In this document: positions 11,886 through 24,214 of the stretch, in pieces
How positions within the stretch are numbered: the first letter of the stretch is position 1
Layout: each line of letters opens with the position of its first letter
Assembly (NCBI GenBank): GCA_942159475.1
Contig: OW804094.1
Coordinates: 21,985,323 to 22,049,322 of the forward strand
Direction: 5' to 3'
Source: Sthenelais limicola
Taxonomy: Eukaryota; Annelida; Polychaeta; Phyllodocida; Sigalionidae
Length of the DNA stretch: 64,000 nt
Program-made: the position numbers and the translations under genes
The notes under the pieces: generated by a model
The model's database searches: none
Seen by the model: only the letters and a program-made list of their open reading frames with translations
What the model was told of the DNA's origin: nothing

Positions 11886-12574
11886 TAATGGGCATGCGCA
11901 GTGGGACCTGCCTGTGTAGAACTGATTCCACCAATAGCACGGGTGCCCCTTTAATGCCCATATGTGACCAAGAGGGAAATGGGAAGCACGCAAATGTCAC
12001 TCTTTCATTCCACATTATTACATTTATTAGATGGAAAAGGTAGACATGTCTCAATAAATACAACTCCGGGGGGACGTTTGGGTTTTGTTTTATTGTAGTG
12101 ACGTTTTATTGTAGTGTCCTATTATTACATTAAAATTAACTTTTCCCTGATGAGGGGCTACTGAAGCACTGACAAATTGGAAATGAAAGTCACCACCTAC
12201 AACCATACTTTTGTCAATGTTGCATCTTAGATCTTATAGTGATCATTTTCCTACCTTATAATTTTAAAATTAAGTCTTACTATAAAGAAGATCCTGCAAA
12301 ATGTACATTAGCAGTTCTAGGGACTGACACACAGTACACGATTCCTTCTGATCACGCTCCTTTAACTCTTGTCAAATGTTTCAAAGAAAAATGTAGAATT
12401 TCTGCGAACTGTGCAAACCACAAGGCCAAAATACACTAGGTTTCCCATGAGAGATGGATTTAAGTTTTTGAGTTTAGAGAAATATGTGGAAGCAAGAATT
12501 GATCGGTCTTTCCCCGTATGCACAGCGAGGTATCACCAAAACAATAGAGACAGAATGTAGTTACACTGTTATAA
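11886..12574. other. Unassigned stretch with short overlapping frames
   Basis: Frames of 60 to 66 codons at 12239-12560 have ordinary composition but no recognisable domain, start context or splice pattern. Confidence 0.35.
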
Positions 12575-12813
12575 GGGTCAGATTTTCAGAATATGTACAA
12601 TTGGCAGCTCTATACATTTAGTAAATTCTGCTAAATAAGGCTGCAATTTGGTCAATACTAGGTAAATTCGAGTATATATATTTGGCATTGCGTTGATTAG
12701 AGCTATGTGTTTGGTAAGGTTGAACTGTAATTTAAACTTAATTTTCGTCTGAAATTTGGGTTATTTCAGAGAATTGGGGATGGTGAATTGTACATTTTCT
12801 GAAAATCTGACCC
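12575..12813 (+). mobile_element. MITE-A copy, ATAA duplication
   Basis: Full length with ATAA directly repeated at both sides (12571-12574, 12814-12817). Confidence 0.9.
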
Positions 12814-12976
12814 ATAAAGTGGAAGAAATAATATTAAAATTTAAAAATCCCTGAGAGTGACTGTGACTGACTGACAATGTTTATCTCTCCAAATAAATCT
12901 AAACCACATCAAGGAGTGCATGGTCTGTAATATGGTCAGTGAGTGGTCACTCACTGGTATTGGGTTAAAGATAAAT

Positions 12977-13144
12977 GGGTCAGATTTTCAGAAAATGTAC
13001 AATTCAACTTCGCCAATCTGATACACTAAATCAATGCGATACCAAATATACTCAGATATACCCGGTATTCTTCATTTTTCAGCCTAATTTAGGAGAATTT
13101 CCTAAATATGTAGAGCTGCCAATTGTACATTTTCTGAAAATCTG
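12977..13144 (-). mobile_element. MITE-A copy, internally deleted
   Basis: Left repeat intact; about 65 bp of interior missing after TTCGCCAATC. The right end stops at GAAAATCTG without the final ACCC. Confidence 0.8.
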
Positions 13145-13456
13145 CTATACTACACTAGGATAAAGAATGAATGGACACATGCCATGTTGACTTTATTTCA
13201 CTGGTAGAACTAGAACTAGTTATGTACCATTAGTCCCATATTCTAGTTCTATGACTTCACTCTAACATGTGTTTGTTGTGATCAGTTGGTAATGGTCACA
13301 TGACCGGCCTTATTCTCACAAGGTCAAGGTCAGAATACGTCATGTGACCCAGGTGAGACAGCGACCATCCAGGCACTGGTGAAGACAGAGGGCATGGGGG
13401 ACCACACAGCACTGACCAGTGGCAATCATTAGTTAACATTAACATATTAATTAACA

Positions 13457-13863
13457 TATGTGATGTGTTTCAGGAAAATGAGTCATAAGTCGCAAAAAAT
13501 AGATGTTGAGATACCATTATATTTGAAAAGATGAGATCAAGCCGATTCCAATGATAGTAAACAGTCTCTAATAAGTATTTCTAGATTTTAAGTTTGATAT
13601 TTTCGTTTTAGAAAAAAAATGTTTGCAATATTTCTTGGGGTCAATAAACAGTAAAGTAACTAAATATAGTCCATTTGAGGACCGAAAAACGAAAGGATAT
13701 ATTACATAGATTGTCCTGAAATTTGATACATCGATTGATATAGCTATAAGTGATCAACCCTCAAAACATTAGAACATTCCAATAATGTGATCTTGTGAAA
13801 AAAACACTTTGAAAAATATAAATTTTGTGACTTATGACTCATTCTCCTAAAACACATCCCATA
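13457..13863 (+). mobile_element. Family E element, about 400 bp (reference copy)
   Basis: Inverted ends TATGTGATGTGTTTCAGGAA / TCCTAAAACACATC then AAATGAGTCATAAGTCGCAA / TTGTGACTTATGACTCATT, about 40 bp each. Interior is AT-rich with TTTGAAAAGATGAGATCAAG. No coding capacity. Possible TA target. Confidence 0.8.
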
Positions 13864-14103
13864 TTAAAGCTGTATTATAATGGAACTGCAGTTGGCAAAA
13901 TAAAATGAAAACCACCACCATGAGTAATATTGCAGAAAATCGATGTTTTCTAGATTCAGGGAAGGCAATATAATATATATATATATGTTTTGTTTTTCGC
14001 TTCTTGAAATCAAAATCAGAATCAGAATTACCACATTGAGGAAATTTCGAGAAATAAATTTTAGAAAAAAAATGTTTGCAATATTTCTTGGGGTCAATAA
14101 ACT

Positions 14104-14216
14104 AATTTACTAAATATATTCAGATATACCTGGTATTCATCCTTTTTCAGCCTAATTTGGCAGAATTTCCTAAATAAGTAGAGCTGCCAATTGTACATTT
14201 TCTGAAAATCTGACCC
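14104..14216 (-). mobile_element. MITE-A fragment (right part)
   Basis: Begins inside the element at ATTTACTAAATATATTCAGA and keeps the full right repeat ending CTGACCC. Confidence 0.75.
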
Positions 14217-14350
14217 ATTGCACTACATTGCTAGTATGATGTGACCTGATCCTGCTCTTCTTCTAACTTCTCTTATAAGGGTTATAAGTCTCCAAATTAG
14301 GCAGCTCTAACATACCTTGTCCTGCTATAAGAACGAAGGAATCCACAACA

Positions 14351-14438
14351 CTTGAACTGTATTTTGAACCTCATTTTTGTCTTAAATTTGGTTTATTTGA
14401 GAGGATTGGTGAAGGTGAATTGTCTGACTCTCTGACCC
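14351..14438 (+). mobile_element. MITE-A fragment (right part)
   Basis: Only the last 88 bp remain, with a damaged right repeat (GAATTGTCTGACTCTCTGACCC). Confidence 0.7.
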
Positions 14439-14686
14439 TTATGTTACATTCAGACAGCCCTCACATGGGCTCCCAGCGATTCGGGTAGACAATACAAACC
14501 TCTGCATGTCCCTCTTCCTGCCCTCCTCTCATCCCACTTTCTCACCCGGTCTTAACAATCTTGAGTCAATATTATAAACACCATTCAACAGATGGGGAGT
14601 GGAAGGGAGTTGCATATGATGATGGGTGCGACCAACGAGATTAATATAGTCTCGTTGGTGCGACATAGCAGTAAAGGCTGTATTAT

Positions 14687-14904
14687 AATGTACAATTGGC
14701 TTTCACCAATCTTCTCAAATAATCCAAATTTAAGACGAAAATCAGGTTCTAGATACAGTCCAACATAACCAGACAGATTTATTGAGTGAATACAATACAG
14801 AATACACTCAGATATTCCTCGTATTTATCAATTTCCACTCTAATTTAGAAGAATTCGATAGATGTGTAGAAGTGTAGATTGTGCATTTTCTGAAAATCTG
14901 ACCC
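14687..14904 (-). mobile_element. MITE-A copy, left tip lost
   Basis: Starts at AATGTACAATTGGCTTTCAC without GGGTCAGATTTTCAG; right end intact. Confidence 0.8.
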
Positions 14905-16099
14905 AAACACTTTCCAATTTCAACGGATGAATGAGAGAGGGCGACAAAAGCTGGGGTACAGCAGCAGTGCTTCAGCGAACACTTGACAACCTTTTACACA
15001 GGATCAACACCACACTTGACAAGAGGCAGTGTGTGGACGTGTACTGGGCTCACCTCCGCTCAACTGCTGTCTTGTATTATGTAAAGATTGATCAGTGATT
15101 AATCTGCTTATAAATGCTGGGATAGCAGCAACTGACATTCAACGACTACCGAACTGCCTTATTCGGCCGTATATGTTTAGAACTCTCTCAGCATGCCCTT
15201 TCCTCATCGGAGGCTAGCTAGGTTTGGGCAGATCAGACGTGGAAAACAAAAAGACTCGAGTTGATTTTTTTTAGTCGAAAAAACATCGGTAAAAGCGTAT
15301 GCCCCGTTTTATCAATTGTAGTGGGTGTTGTAGTCAGCACTACGAACCTAGTACGTTGTAGAAGAGTATAGCAATTATATCTAATAATGACAATATAATG
15401 TCTATTTCATAATAGGGGATTTTCATGTGCCACTGCATGCTGGGATAGATTCAGTTCAGGTCTGATATACAGATGTTTAGCAATAGTTTTATCGAAAATT
15501 GTTAGAATATTTTCGCCTATCCCATTGCCTGTATAAATGACCTATAAAAGTAAATGATGGGAAAAAAGGAGGCATGTGTTATGGATACATGTATACCACC
15601 ACATGTATATTGACAATAGAGCATTAATAGATCTATAGTCCATGCATGTTTTCTATAACATTTACACTGACATATAATTCCTACAATTCCATGTGAATCA
15701 AGATTCAAGATGGCGGACATGCAAGTCCCCTATTATTATTGTGAACCCACGTGACAGTGGCAAAGGAAACCCCGTTATTGGTGCCATCTGCGACAGTTCC
15801 TCCTTCTCTCAATAGAGGGAGATACTGTAGTAAACAGATGTCGAGTTTTTTGTCATTTTATCTTGTCATTATCCGGGTTCTCTAACCGTGGACACTTTGC
15901 CATGGCAACTGATGGTCGGGTAACTACGTCATATTCGCCTTTACCTCACGACGTAGAACTATTTATTTTAGAAATGTGAAGTAGGGACCACCGACTGGTT
16001 AACCACTATATAGTCTATTGGTTAAATGCTTAATTATAACGCGATGACAAAAGAAATAATTATAGCTTATTTTATCTTATAAACTATACACGTGTTCTA
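14905..16099. other. Unassigned intronic stretch
   Basis: Moderately GC-rich patches at 14990-15080 and 15740-15960 show no conserved protein or repeat boundary. Confidence 0.4.
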
Positions 16100-16335
16100 G
16101 GGTCAGATTTTCAGAAAATGTACAATTGGCAGCTCTACACATTTAGGAAATTCTGCTAAATTTCGCTGAAAAATGATAAATACCGGGTATATCTGAGTAT
16201 ATTTGGTATCGCATTGATTTAAAGTATCAGTTCTGTTATGTTAAACTGCATTTTGAAGCCCATTTTCTTCTTCTTAAATTTGGGTTATTTGAGAGGATTG
16301 GTGAAGGCGAATTGTACATTTTCTGAAAATATGAC
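16100..16335 (+). mobile_element. MITE-A copy, TCTA duplication
   Basis: Left tip intact; right tip shortened to ATGAC. TCTA flanks both sides (16096-16099, 16336-16339), so the insertion was complete and the tip has lost two bases. Confidence 0.85.
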
Positions 16336-16363
16336 TCTATTATGGACTCTCTGGAAGACCTAT

Positions 16364-16656
16364 CAGGGCTCGAAAATAACCTACCAACTTCACTTGCCCA
16401 TTGGGCAAGTGGCAGCCAAGATTTACTTGCCCGACATCCTTTTTCACTTGCCCAAATTTATTTGCAGAATTATAAACGAAATCACACTGATCTGTATGTA
16501 TCTTGTTTCATTGTAAGTAGACATCACAACAGGGGTTTGAAATCGGGGCCGTAGAGATTTCCACTTGCCCAGTCGGGCAAGTAACATTAAATTTTACTTG
16601 CCCAGAGCCATTTTTTACTTGCCCCGGGCAAGTAAACATAGGTTTTTTCGAGCCCT
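16364..16656. mobile_element. TIR element with ACTTGCCC modules
   Basis: Ends CAGGGCTCGAAAATAACCTA / AGGTTTTTTCGAGCCCTG, flanked by CCTAT on both sides (5 bp). Interior repeats ACTTGCCCATTGGGCAAGT-type palindromes six times. The CAGGG start recalls hAT elements, but the duplication is shorter than 8 bp. Confidence 0.75.
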
Positions 16657-17813
16657 GCCTATGTTTATCATAGACGAGGGCTACGCATTTCTGGCATATA
16701 TTATTATTATTGCTATTATATGGTAGTTAGTATTTGGCTGGAAATCAATTCCTGTTTTGTTTTTCGGCTATATTTCGACAATGTCTGACGTTCTGAGGGC
16801 ACTTAATTGTCAGGACTGCTACAGTGCTAGGGTAGGGAAGGGTAATAAATGGCTATAGTATATATGGTTCATGTAATGTCATTCTTTCTCTAGAACACTG
16901 ACACCAACATCTACCATATATCCGTGAGCCGCATTTATGACATTTTTTGTCAATTTTCCAGTTTTTCAAAAGTATCTGAATTAAAACAATAATCTGAGAA
17001 CTTGCACCCCTGCTTTGATTCCCCAAGTTAGGTGCTGGGTTGTTCCAGCTTTTAATGAATTTTAATGATTTTCAGGAAAAAATACGAAATTTACTGACTT
17101 TTAATGATCATTATAATATAATAAAGGTAAACTCAATTTATTGACTTTTAATGACCGGGAACCATGCATTATCAATCACATCAAAACATGGGTAATTTAT
17201 TAAACAACACACCATCGGCCAATAATTTTGTTTAAAGTCCCCTATAAATGGAGACTTGAGGGATCCTTGAGAAAAAAAACACAAAAGCTTGAGGACACCG
17301 TCAACAGGGGGCGGGTGGGCGATAATTGACCAGCCCTGGCCTGGGAACATGCCCGGATGTAGGCATAAACAAGTTCAGTGCACATGCACCTAGACCGTCC
17401 AGTACAGGGTGACCCTGGGTGGCCTAGTTAGAGGACACGATGAACTGGAATTAACACAAGCTTCTGTCAAACAATTTATGCTTTTATAGAAGTTTCCCCT
17501 TGCTTTCAAACAAAACTATAAATAGTAATGGAGTTTTACGCCCACTTCCTTTCGTTTCAGGTTTTAAATGTTTTTGTTGATTCAATAATATCAAGGACAC
17601 TTGAAACAATCATTCATTCCTAGAAATAAAGGTAAAGTGACAGATCATCGGTGGAAATAATTATATTTATATCAAAGTAGCAAATATTGTTCCTAGAATA
17701 TAGGACATGGGTGTGTTACCTTCCTAGTTTATGATATAGCCTAGTCCTAGACTTACTGAATCTGTAATTTGGTAATTTTATTATACGGTAAAATTAGCGT
17801 TACAGCCCTAATA

Positions 17814-18223
17814 TATGATGTGTGTCAAGAAAATGAGTCATAAGTTGCAAAATTGATATTTTTCAAAGTGTTTTTCTTACAAGATCTCCTTATTGAAATG
17901 TTCTGATTTTTACAGGGTTTAGTACTTATAGTCATATGAATCCATGCAACAAATTTTAGGACATTGTATTAAATATATTCTTGCGTTTTGAAGGGTTTTG
18001 TATGGAGTATATCAAATTACTTTACTGGTAATTACCCATCCAGTAACATTGAACACTTTTTTTCAAAAATAAAAATATCAAAGTTAAAATATAGAAATAC
18101 TTGTTAGATATCCCAGTGTTTACTATCATTGGAATCAGCTTGATCTCCTCTTTCCAAATGTAATAATATCTCAAAATCCAATTTTTGCGACTTATGACTC
18201 ATTTTCTTAAAACGGATCACATA
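17814..18223 (-). mobile_element. Family E element
   Basis: Opposite orientation to 13457: begins ATTTTTCAAAGTGTTTTTCT after the end repeat and ends GACTTATGACTCATTTTCTT. Confidence 0.8.
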
Positions 18224-18474
18224 TGTGCATAGTGTTTCACAAGATATCCACCTTTGGAGAGTAGCTATATTTTAGTACCGTATGCATAAACACATGAAAT
18301 GAAATAATTGGAGAAGGCCACATTTTTGTTGATGTACCATCGGGAAGACAAATGAAGAATTCTCTTATCTAATCTGATATCCGTCCCTCTGACATAAATT
18401 AGGAGATATACGTAAAAAAAAATAAAATAAATGATTGCCTATGGGCCAATTTAAGGACAACTAGGCTGGGTGAA

Positions 18475-18865
18475 TAGTCTAGGCCCAAAGTTGAGAAAGT
18501 CCCTTCAAACGAAGGGAAAGCCTCTCGCCACAAACCGCAAAGTGCCATTATAATTCCATTCAGACCGCAAAATGTTATTACATTCCCATTAAAACGCCGA
18601 GTCCTAGGCAAGAAAACCGATTAGCAAAGTAGGCTGACATACATACCATTCTTATCTGATCTGAGGGTTTGGACCTAGAGTGTGAAATAGAGATCCCACA
18701 TCATCTAAATAGAATAATAAATATCTCAATATATATTATAAATGACCTCTATGCCCTTATAATCCCATTAGGACGCCTAGGGCCAAGAAAACCGTCAGCG
18801 CAGTAGGCGTCCAATCACTGAATCCAATCTTATCTGATCTGAGAGGCTGTAAGCCTAGACTGTAC
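18475..18865 (+). mobile_element. Family B elements, full copy plus partial tandem copy
   Basis: Full copy 18475-18682 (TAGTCTAGGCCC to GGACCTAGAGTG). Then a 5'-truncated divergent copy from about 18744 to 18865, ending GTAAGCCTAGACTG. Confidence 0.75.
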
Positions 18866-19107
18866 TTACAAAAGTTAAGTATAAACCCCTGGGAACCATG
18901 GGCTCTATTCTAGAGAACCATAAATCATGTCACCGTCCATGGCCATTATTCTGTCACGTTAACCCCTCTTAACAAAAATTATAAAAAATATTGTTAAAAA
19001 GTCTAAAGCAAAAGGACCAGCACGTGCTGTTATATAGAGCTCCAGGCCCTCTAGTCTAGTGAAATACATTTCAACGTTTCTTGTGGACGCACTGAATGCC
19101 ACAACAG

Positions 19108-19180
19108 TCTAGGTCCAAAGATGAGAGAGTCCCTTCAAAAGGAGGGAAAGCCTCTTGCCTCAAACTGCAAAGTGCCATTA
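19108..19180 (+). mobile_element. Family B fragment
   Basis: Only the left part: CAGTCTAGGTCCAAAGATGA to GTGCCATTATA. Confidence 0.7.
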
Positions 19181-19305
19181 TATATAAATATAAATTACAA
19201 GGTAAGCAAAAGCTGGAATAAATTACGCAATAATCTCAGATTAATTGAGGAGGATTTGTTATTCAAAAACGGTTTATGGAGGAAATACAATCTATTAACA
19301 GACAC

Positions 19306-19540
19306 GGGTCAGATTTTCAGAAAATGTACAATTGGACTTCACCAATCCTCTCAAATAACCCATATTTAAGACAAAAATCAGCTTCAAAATACAGTTTAGC
19401 ATAACAGAACTGACACTTTATATCAATGCGATACCAAATATACTCAGATATACCTGGTATTCTTAATTTTTCAGCCTAATTCAGCAGAATTGCCCAAATG
19501 TGTAGAGCTGCCAATTGTACATTTTCTGAAAATCTGACCC
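19306..19540 (-). mobile_element. MITE-A copy
   Basis: Full length; flanks ACAC / ACAT, one mismatch. Confidence 0.88.
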
Positions 19541-20071
19541 ACATGGCGAAACCTGCCGGACCGCAGTGAAAGACATGTTGGGCCAACTGTCCAGTGAAAA
19601 AGGTCTATCAAACGTAGGAGAAACCTAAATTTGGAGGACCGGTGAAAGTTCTAAAGTTTTCACCATGTCTGTATTAATAATAACAAAACAAGGGAAGGGA
19701 GAGGAAACAAAGGCTACACTAGGCCTGGCCTGACCACTACACTAGGCTTGGCCTGACCACTAGTGTATCCTTGTTAGGTGCAAGAACACCCGCTTGTTTA
19801 CCACTAGGCCCGGTAGGGGGCAGCACTAACAATGGACGGAAGGCAGTGGGTCGGCAGATAACAGAACCAGAACTAAACTTTTTGCTAATATATTGATTGT
19901 ATTACCAACAATACTAGCCTTGCTCCATTTCCCGATTATTGGTATGCAAGTTAATAGACTCTTGGATATTGTTAATACATATTTAGCCAGTAGGTGCAGA
20001 AAATGAGATTGTTATATGGTGTTTTAATGAATTGATTTAAGAGCCAGTCAATCTAGAGCATACATGTACAT

Positions 20072-20313
20072 GGGTCAGATTTTCAGAAAATGTACAATTG
20101 GCAGTTGTACACATTGAGTAAATTCTGCTATATTAGGCTGCAAATTTGGTCAATACCAGCTAATTTTGAGTATATTCAGCATTGTATTGATTCTAGCAAT
20201 CCGTTTGGTTAGGTTGAACTGTATCAGTATTTTGAACTTTATTTTCGTCTGAAATTTGGGTTAGTTCAAGGGATTGGTGAAGGTGAATTGTACATTTTCT
20301 GAAAATCTGACCC
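20072..20313 (+). mobile_element. MITE-A copy, ACAT duplication
   Basis: Full length with an extra CAGTAT in the interior; perfect ACAT flanks. Confidence 0.9.
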
Positions 20314-20436
20314 ACATGGTATTGATGATTGTATGAATGTATACAGTTCCGGCAGAACGTAGAGACAAAGCACTATACTAGTGAAAAGGGAAACACGTAG
20401 AAACGGGAAGGAAGGTACGAGGGGATGAAACCTCAC

Positions 20437-20516
20437 AGTGGGAGGCATGAAGGGGGAGGCATGAAGGGGGAGGCATGAAGGGGGAGGCATGAAGGGGGAG
20501 GCATGAAGGGGGAGGG
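20437..20516. repeat. 14-bp minisatellite
   Basis: GGAGGCATGAAGGG repeated about six times. Confidence 0.9.
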
Positions 20517-20542
20517 AGGACTCAGGAGGGAAGGAGGAAAAT

Positions 20543-20880
20543 ACAGTCAGGGCTCAAAGTTGAGAGAGCCCCTTCAAATGAAGAGAAAGCCTCTCGCCTC
20601 AAACCGCAAAGTGCTATTATAATTCCATTAAGACCACAAAATGTCATTATATTCCCAATAGAACGCTGAGTCTTAGGCCAGGAGACCGATTAGCGAAGTA
20701 GATCTGACAGATTGGACTTAGACAGTGTCCCTGGTGGTTATATACATCCTATACTAGGCTCACAGTTGAGAGTCCTCCAAACTGAGGAAAATCCTCTCGC
20801 TCCAAACCGCAAAATGCCATTATAATCCCATTAGGACGCCTACTCCAGGGCTGGGAAAGCCATTAGCGCAGTAGGCGTAC
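20543..20880 (+). mobile_element. Two tandem family B elements
   Basis: 20543-20727 is a copy with a short right end. 20752-20880 is a divergent subtype (CTAGGCTCACAGTTGAGAG; GACGCCTACTCCAGGGCTGG) with its right end missing. Confidence 0.7.
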
Positions 20881-21777
20881 ACACACATCTCTTTTTCAAG
20901 ATATTAATTTGAAATTTTATTAGTACATGATATTGAATCAAAAGTCTCCATTGTCAATTAATCTATGAGGTTTTTATAATACGATCATTACACAAAGCTG
21001 GAAAAAGATTTCCAGCTCGGTTGGATGTCAAACAACAAAACGGATAGTTTATATTATATATAGTAGAGTTTTAATGTTGTAGTTCGTAGTATGCTTTCAA
21101 AGCAATAAATTACTCATATATGGTTTCCACTTTAGAGGTCATTTCCAGGAAAACTGTGTAAACAGAGAAGCCGACCAAGAGTGGGAATAGAGCACTGGGT
21201 GTGGTAGGACAGAGGGAGTGGGGGGGAGGTGAGATCATAGCACAACAAACCTCAAACTCCTTCCTTTGTGATAAAGCCTCACTATTTCTCTATGTTTATC
21301 CTCCATAAACTATACTTGTCATAATACAGAGCGAATCGAATCGTAAATGACATATATATTCATTGGACGAAATTCCAGAATTCTGTACTACGAAGAGGCC
21401 GGCTCAATTAATACTAGTACCCAGATTCCACTCACTATTTAGTATAGGCTACTAAAACATTTGTTCTTGGAAGAACTGTGAGGGCACTTGAAAGTCAATA
21501 GTTAAGGCGAGAATTCAGGGCAAGGTGGGAGACCGGGCTAGCCCGAGCCTAGCATTAATTTTGCTATGGCATATGCCAGCATTTATTTTTCTTGAATAAA
21601 GATATGTTCAAAAAAAAGGATAGAAAATATCCTTTTTCCTATTGATGTAATTTGTTTATTAAGGAAATAAAAACATTTATACGTATATTTTATGATCGGA
21701 ATCACTACAAGGTAGATTTATAAGTTAAAATATGTTTTGGTTAAATAGATGACCTCATGAATCATGGGCATGTATAT

Positions 21778-21881
21778 GGGTCAGATTTTCAGAAAATGTA
21801 CAATTGGCAGCTGTACGCATTTAGTAAAGTCTGCTAAATTAGACTGAAAAATAGCCAATCCTAGCTAAATTCGTCTGACCC
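21778..21881 (+). mobile_element. MITE-A short derivative (104 bp)
   Basis: Left 90 bp joined directly to a bare GTCTGACCC right tip, yet ATAT flanks both sides. The left repeat is complete; the right repeat is almost gone. Confidence 0.8.
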
Positions 21882-22216
21882 ATATAATAAACACAGCTTA
21901 GCACAACAAACCGCAATGTCTTCCTCTAGGTTCACTATTGTTGTTAGAGAACTGAAGCACAGATGCAAGTGCCGGAATTAGTGCTAAGGGTGAAATGTAG
22001 CTTTATTACTGAATACAAAATATCAAGGAGTGGCTTTAGTAGAACCAAGATAATATGATGTTACAAAACTGAATATATACGTATTAATTTTTAAATATTT
22101 CGTTAAAGACCCCCAGGGAGACCTGTCACTCACAGATGGGACCGCCCTATTTCCATAATATAAAATTATTGAGAAATGAAAATGAAATAACATATAATGG
22201 GTGAAATTACATATAT

Positions 22217-22431
22217 GGGTGAAATCTCCAGAAAATGTACAATTCGCCTTCACCAATCCTCTCAAATAACCCAAAATTAAGACAAAATTTCTGAGCAACA
22301 TAACCAAACAGATTGATTAAATCAAGGCAATATCAAATATACTCAGATATATACCTATTATTGACCATTTTTCAGTCTAATTTATAAAATGTGTAGATCT
22401 GCCGATTGTACATTTTCTGAAGATCTGACCC
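22217..22431 (-). mobile_element. MITE-A copy with variant left tip
   Basis: Left tip GGGTGAAATCTCC, right tip GAAGATCTGACCC; flanks ATAT / GTAT. A second partial tip (GGGTGAAATTAC) lies 18 bp upstream. Confidence 0.85.
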
Positions 22432-22671
22432 GTATGTAAGTTTAACCTTCATAGTTTTTTGCGCATTCAATTCAATGGAGAAATCCCAATCAACATCCGT
22501 ACGTCGGAAGTGAAGAAGAAAAAAGGTTAAAAACATGAGGAACATTGGCCAGGGAGGAGGGGGGGGAGGGGGGGGAGGAGGAGGAGGAGGAGGGGGAGGA
22601 GGTTGAGGGGGCAGTAAACTAGATCCAGGGTTTAAAGTACACATCACTGGATTTGGGACAAGGACTTGAAA

Positions 22672-23215
22672 CGAGAACAATAAAAGGGTAATGAGAGAGG
22701 GAGGGAGAGAGGGGGAGAGAGGGAGAGAGGGGGGGGAGGCAGAGGGGGAGAGAGAGGGAGAGATAGGGGGGAGAGAGGGGGAGAGAGGGGAGAGAGGGAG
22801 AGAGAGGGGGAGAGAGAGGGGGAGTGATAGGACATAGGGCGAGAGAGAGACAGGGAGAGACAGGGAGAAAGAGAGAGCTCTAGGACAGAGGGGGAAGGAG
22901 AGAGGAGACAGAGAGACAGGGAGAGGGAGGGAGAGGGAAGGAGGGAGAGAGAGAGAAGAGTGGGAGAGGAGAGAGAGAAGGAGAGGGATAGGGAGGACGA
23001 GAGAGGAGAGAGGAGAGAGAAAGAGAGAGGGAGGGAGGGAGGACAAGAGAGGAGAGAGAAAGAGAGAGAGAGAGATAAAGAGAGAGGAGAGACAGAGAGA
23101 TTCAGTAAGAGGAAGGCAGACAGAGAAAGAGAGAGGAGAGGCAGTGAGAGGGATGGGGGGGGGGGAGAGGAAAAGGAGAGGCCGAATCAGAGAGGCACCG
23201 GGACAAAGTAAGGCT
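22672..23215. repeat. GA-rich polypurine tract
   Basis: Almost pure purine on the plus strand (GGGAGAGA-type units with CAGA interruptions). It is preceded by a G-rich GGAGGAGG block (22555-22610) and followed by another (23330-23395). The long Ser/Leu/Pro frame on the minus strand is a shadow of this. Confidence 0.95.
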
Positions 23216-23508
23216 AACGACTGAATCAAAACAAGAAAACGATCCTTTTTGTCTAGAATTCACCCAGTGACACACATGGAAGTAGAACACTGCGTTCCAG
23301 GAATCATCACAAGTTGTCATGGAGAGGTAGGTGGGGGGGGGGGAGGGGGAGGGGGAGGGGGAGGCAGGGGGGAGGCAGGGGGGGAGGCAGGGGGTAACTA
23401 AGGGCAGATTACCTCATGTCCCCGCTTCTAGCAGTGAAATATGAACTACAATAAACTCCCACGTTATGTTAGTACAAGTCTAAAACGTTACCCAAGTCAT
23501 TACCATAT

Positions 23509-23743
23509 GCGTCAGATTTTCAGAAAATGTACAATTCCCCTTCACCAATCCTCTCAAATAACCCAAATTTAAGACAGAAATGAGCTTCAAAATGCAGTTT
23601 AACATAACAGAAGTGATACTTTAAATCAATGCGATACCAAATATACTCAGATATACCCAATATTGTTCATTTTTCAGTCTAATTCAGCCTAACGTCCCAA
23701 ATGTGTAGAGCTGCCAATTGTACATTTTCTAAAAATCTGACCC
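23509..23743 (-). mobile_element. MITE-A copy, ATAT duplication
   Basis: Left tip GCGTCAG with one change, right tip standard, ATAT flanks. Confidence 0.88.
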
Positions 23744-23975
23744 ATATATCTCCATGGTTACACAGTACTGCGCGTTCTATTGTAATACCCCTGTCACAGG
23801 ATGATGTGCTTTAAAAACATCCTAAATATTTTTTAAAAAAAACATAGATTTAAGGGGTGGTAGGTTGATTGATAAACCGTTTTATTTGATCCTTTTTTTA
23901 ATCCTTTTGTCCCTACAAAAGAACTATAGTTGAGCAGCTGATGTTTATTGTTATTATAAACTACTTCTCCCATAT

Positions 23976-24214
23976 GGGTCAGATTTTCAGAAAATGTACA
24001 ATTGGCAGCTGTACACATTTAGTAAATTCTGCTAAATTAGGCTGAAAAAATGATAACTATCTGGTATATCTGAGTATATTTGGTATCACATTGATTTAAA
24101 GTATCAGTTCTGTTATGTTGAACTGCATTTTGAAGCTCATTAAATGTGGGTTAAATGTGGGTTATTTGAGAGGATTGGGGAAGTTGAATTGTACTTTTTC
24201 TGAAAATCTGACCC
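23976..24214 (+). mobile_element. MITE-A copy
   Basis: Full length with a short duplicated TTAAATGTGGG inside; flanks ATAT / TTAT. Confidence 0.88.

Noticed and set aside
11409..12063. Several 60 to 104-codon frames on both strands
   Set aside because: They lie in a TIR element with long inverted repeats and have no domain.
12239..12560. Two overlapping frames that look moderately protein-like
   Set aside because: No recognisable family, splice sites or start context; left as unassigned.
16238..16554. Two overlapping 70 to 92-codon frames
   Set aside because: They run through a MITE-A end and the ACTTGCCC TIR element.
22372..23229. 285-codon Ser/Leu/Pro-rich minus-strand frame
   Set aside because: Translation of a GA-rich polypurine tract; low complexity with no start context or domain.
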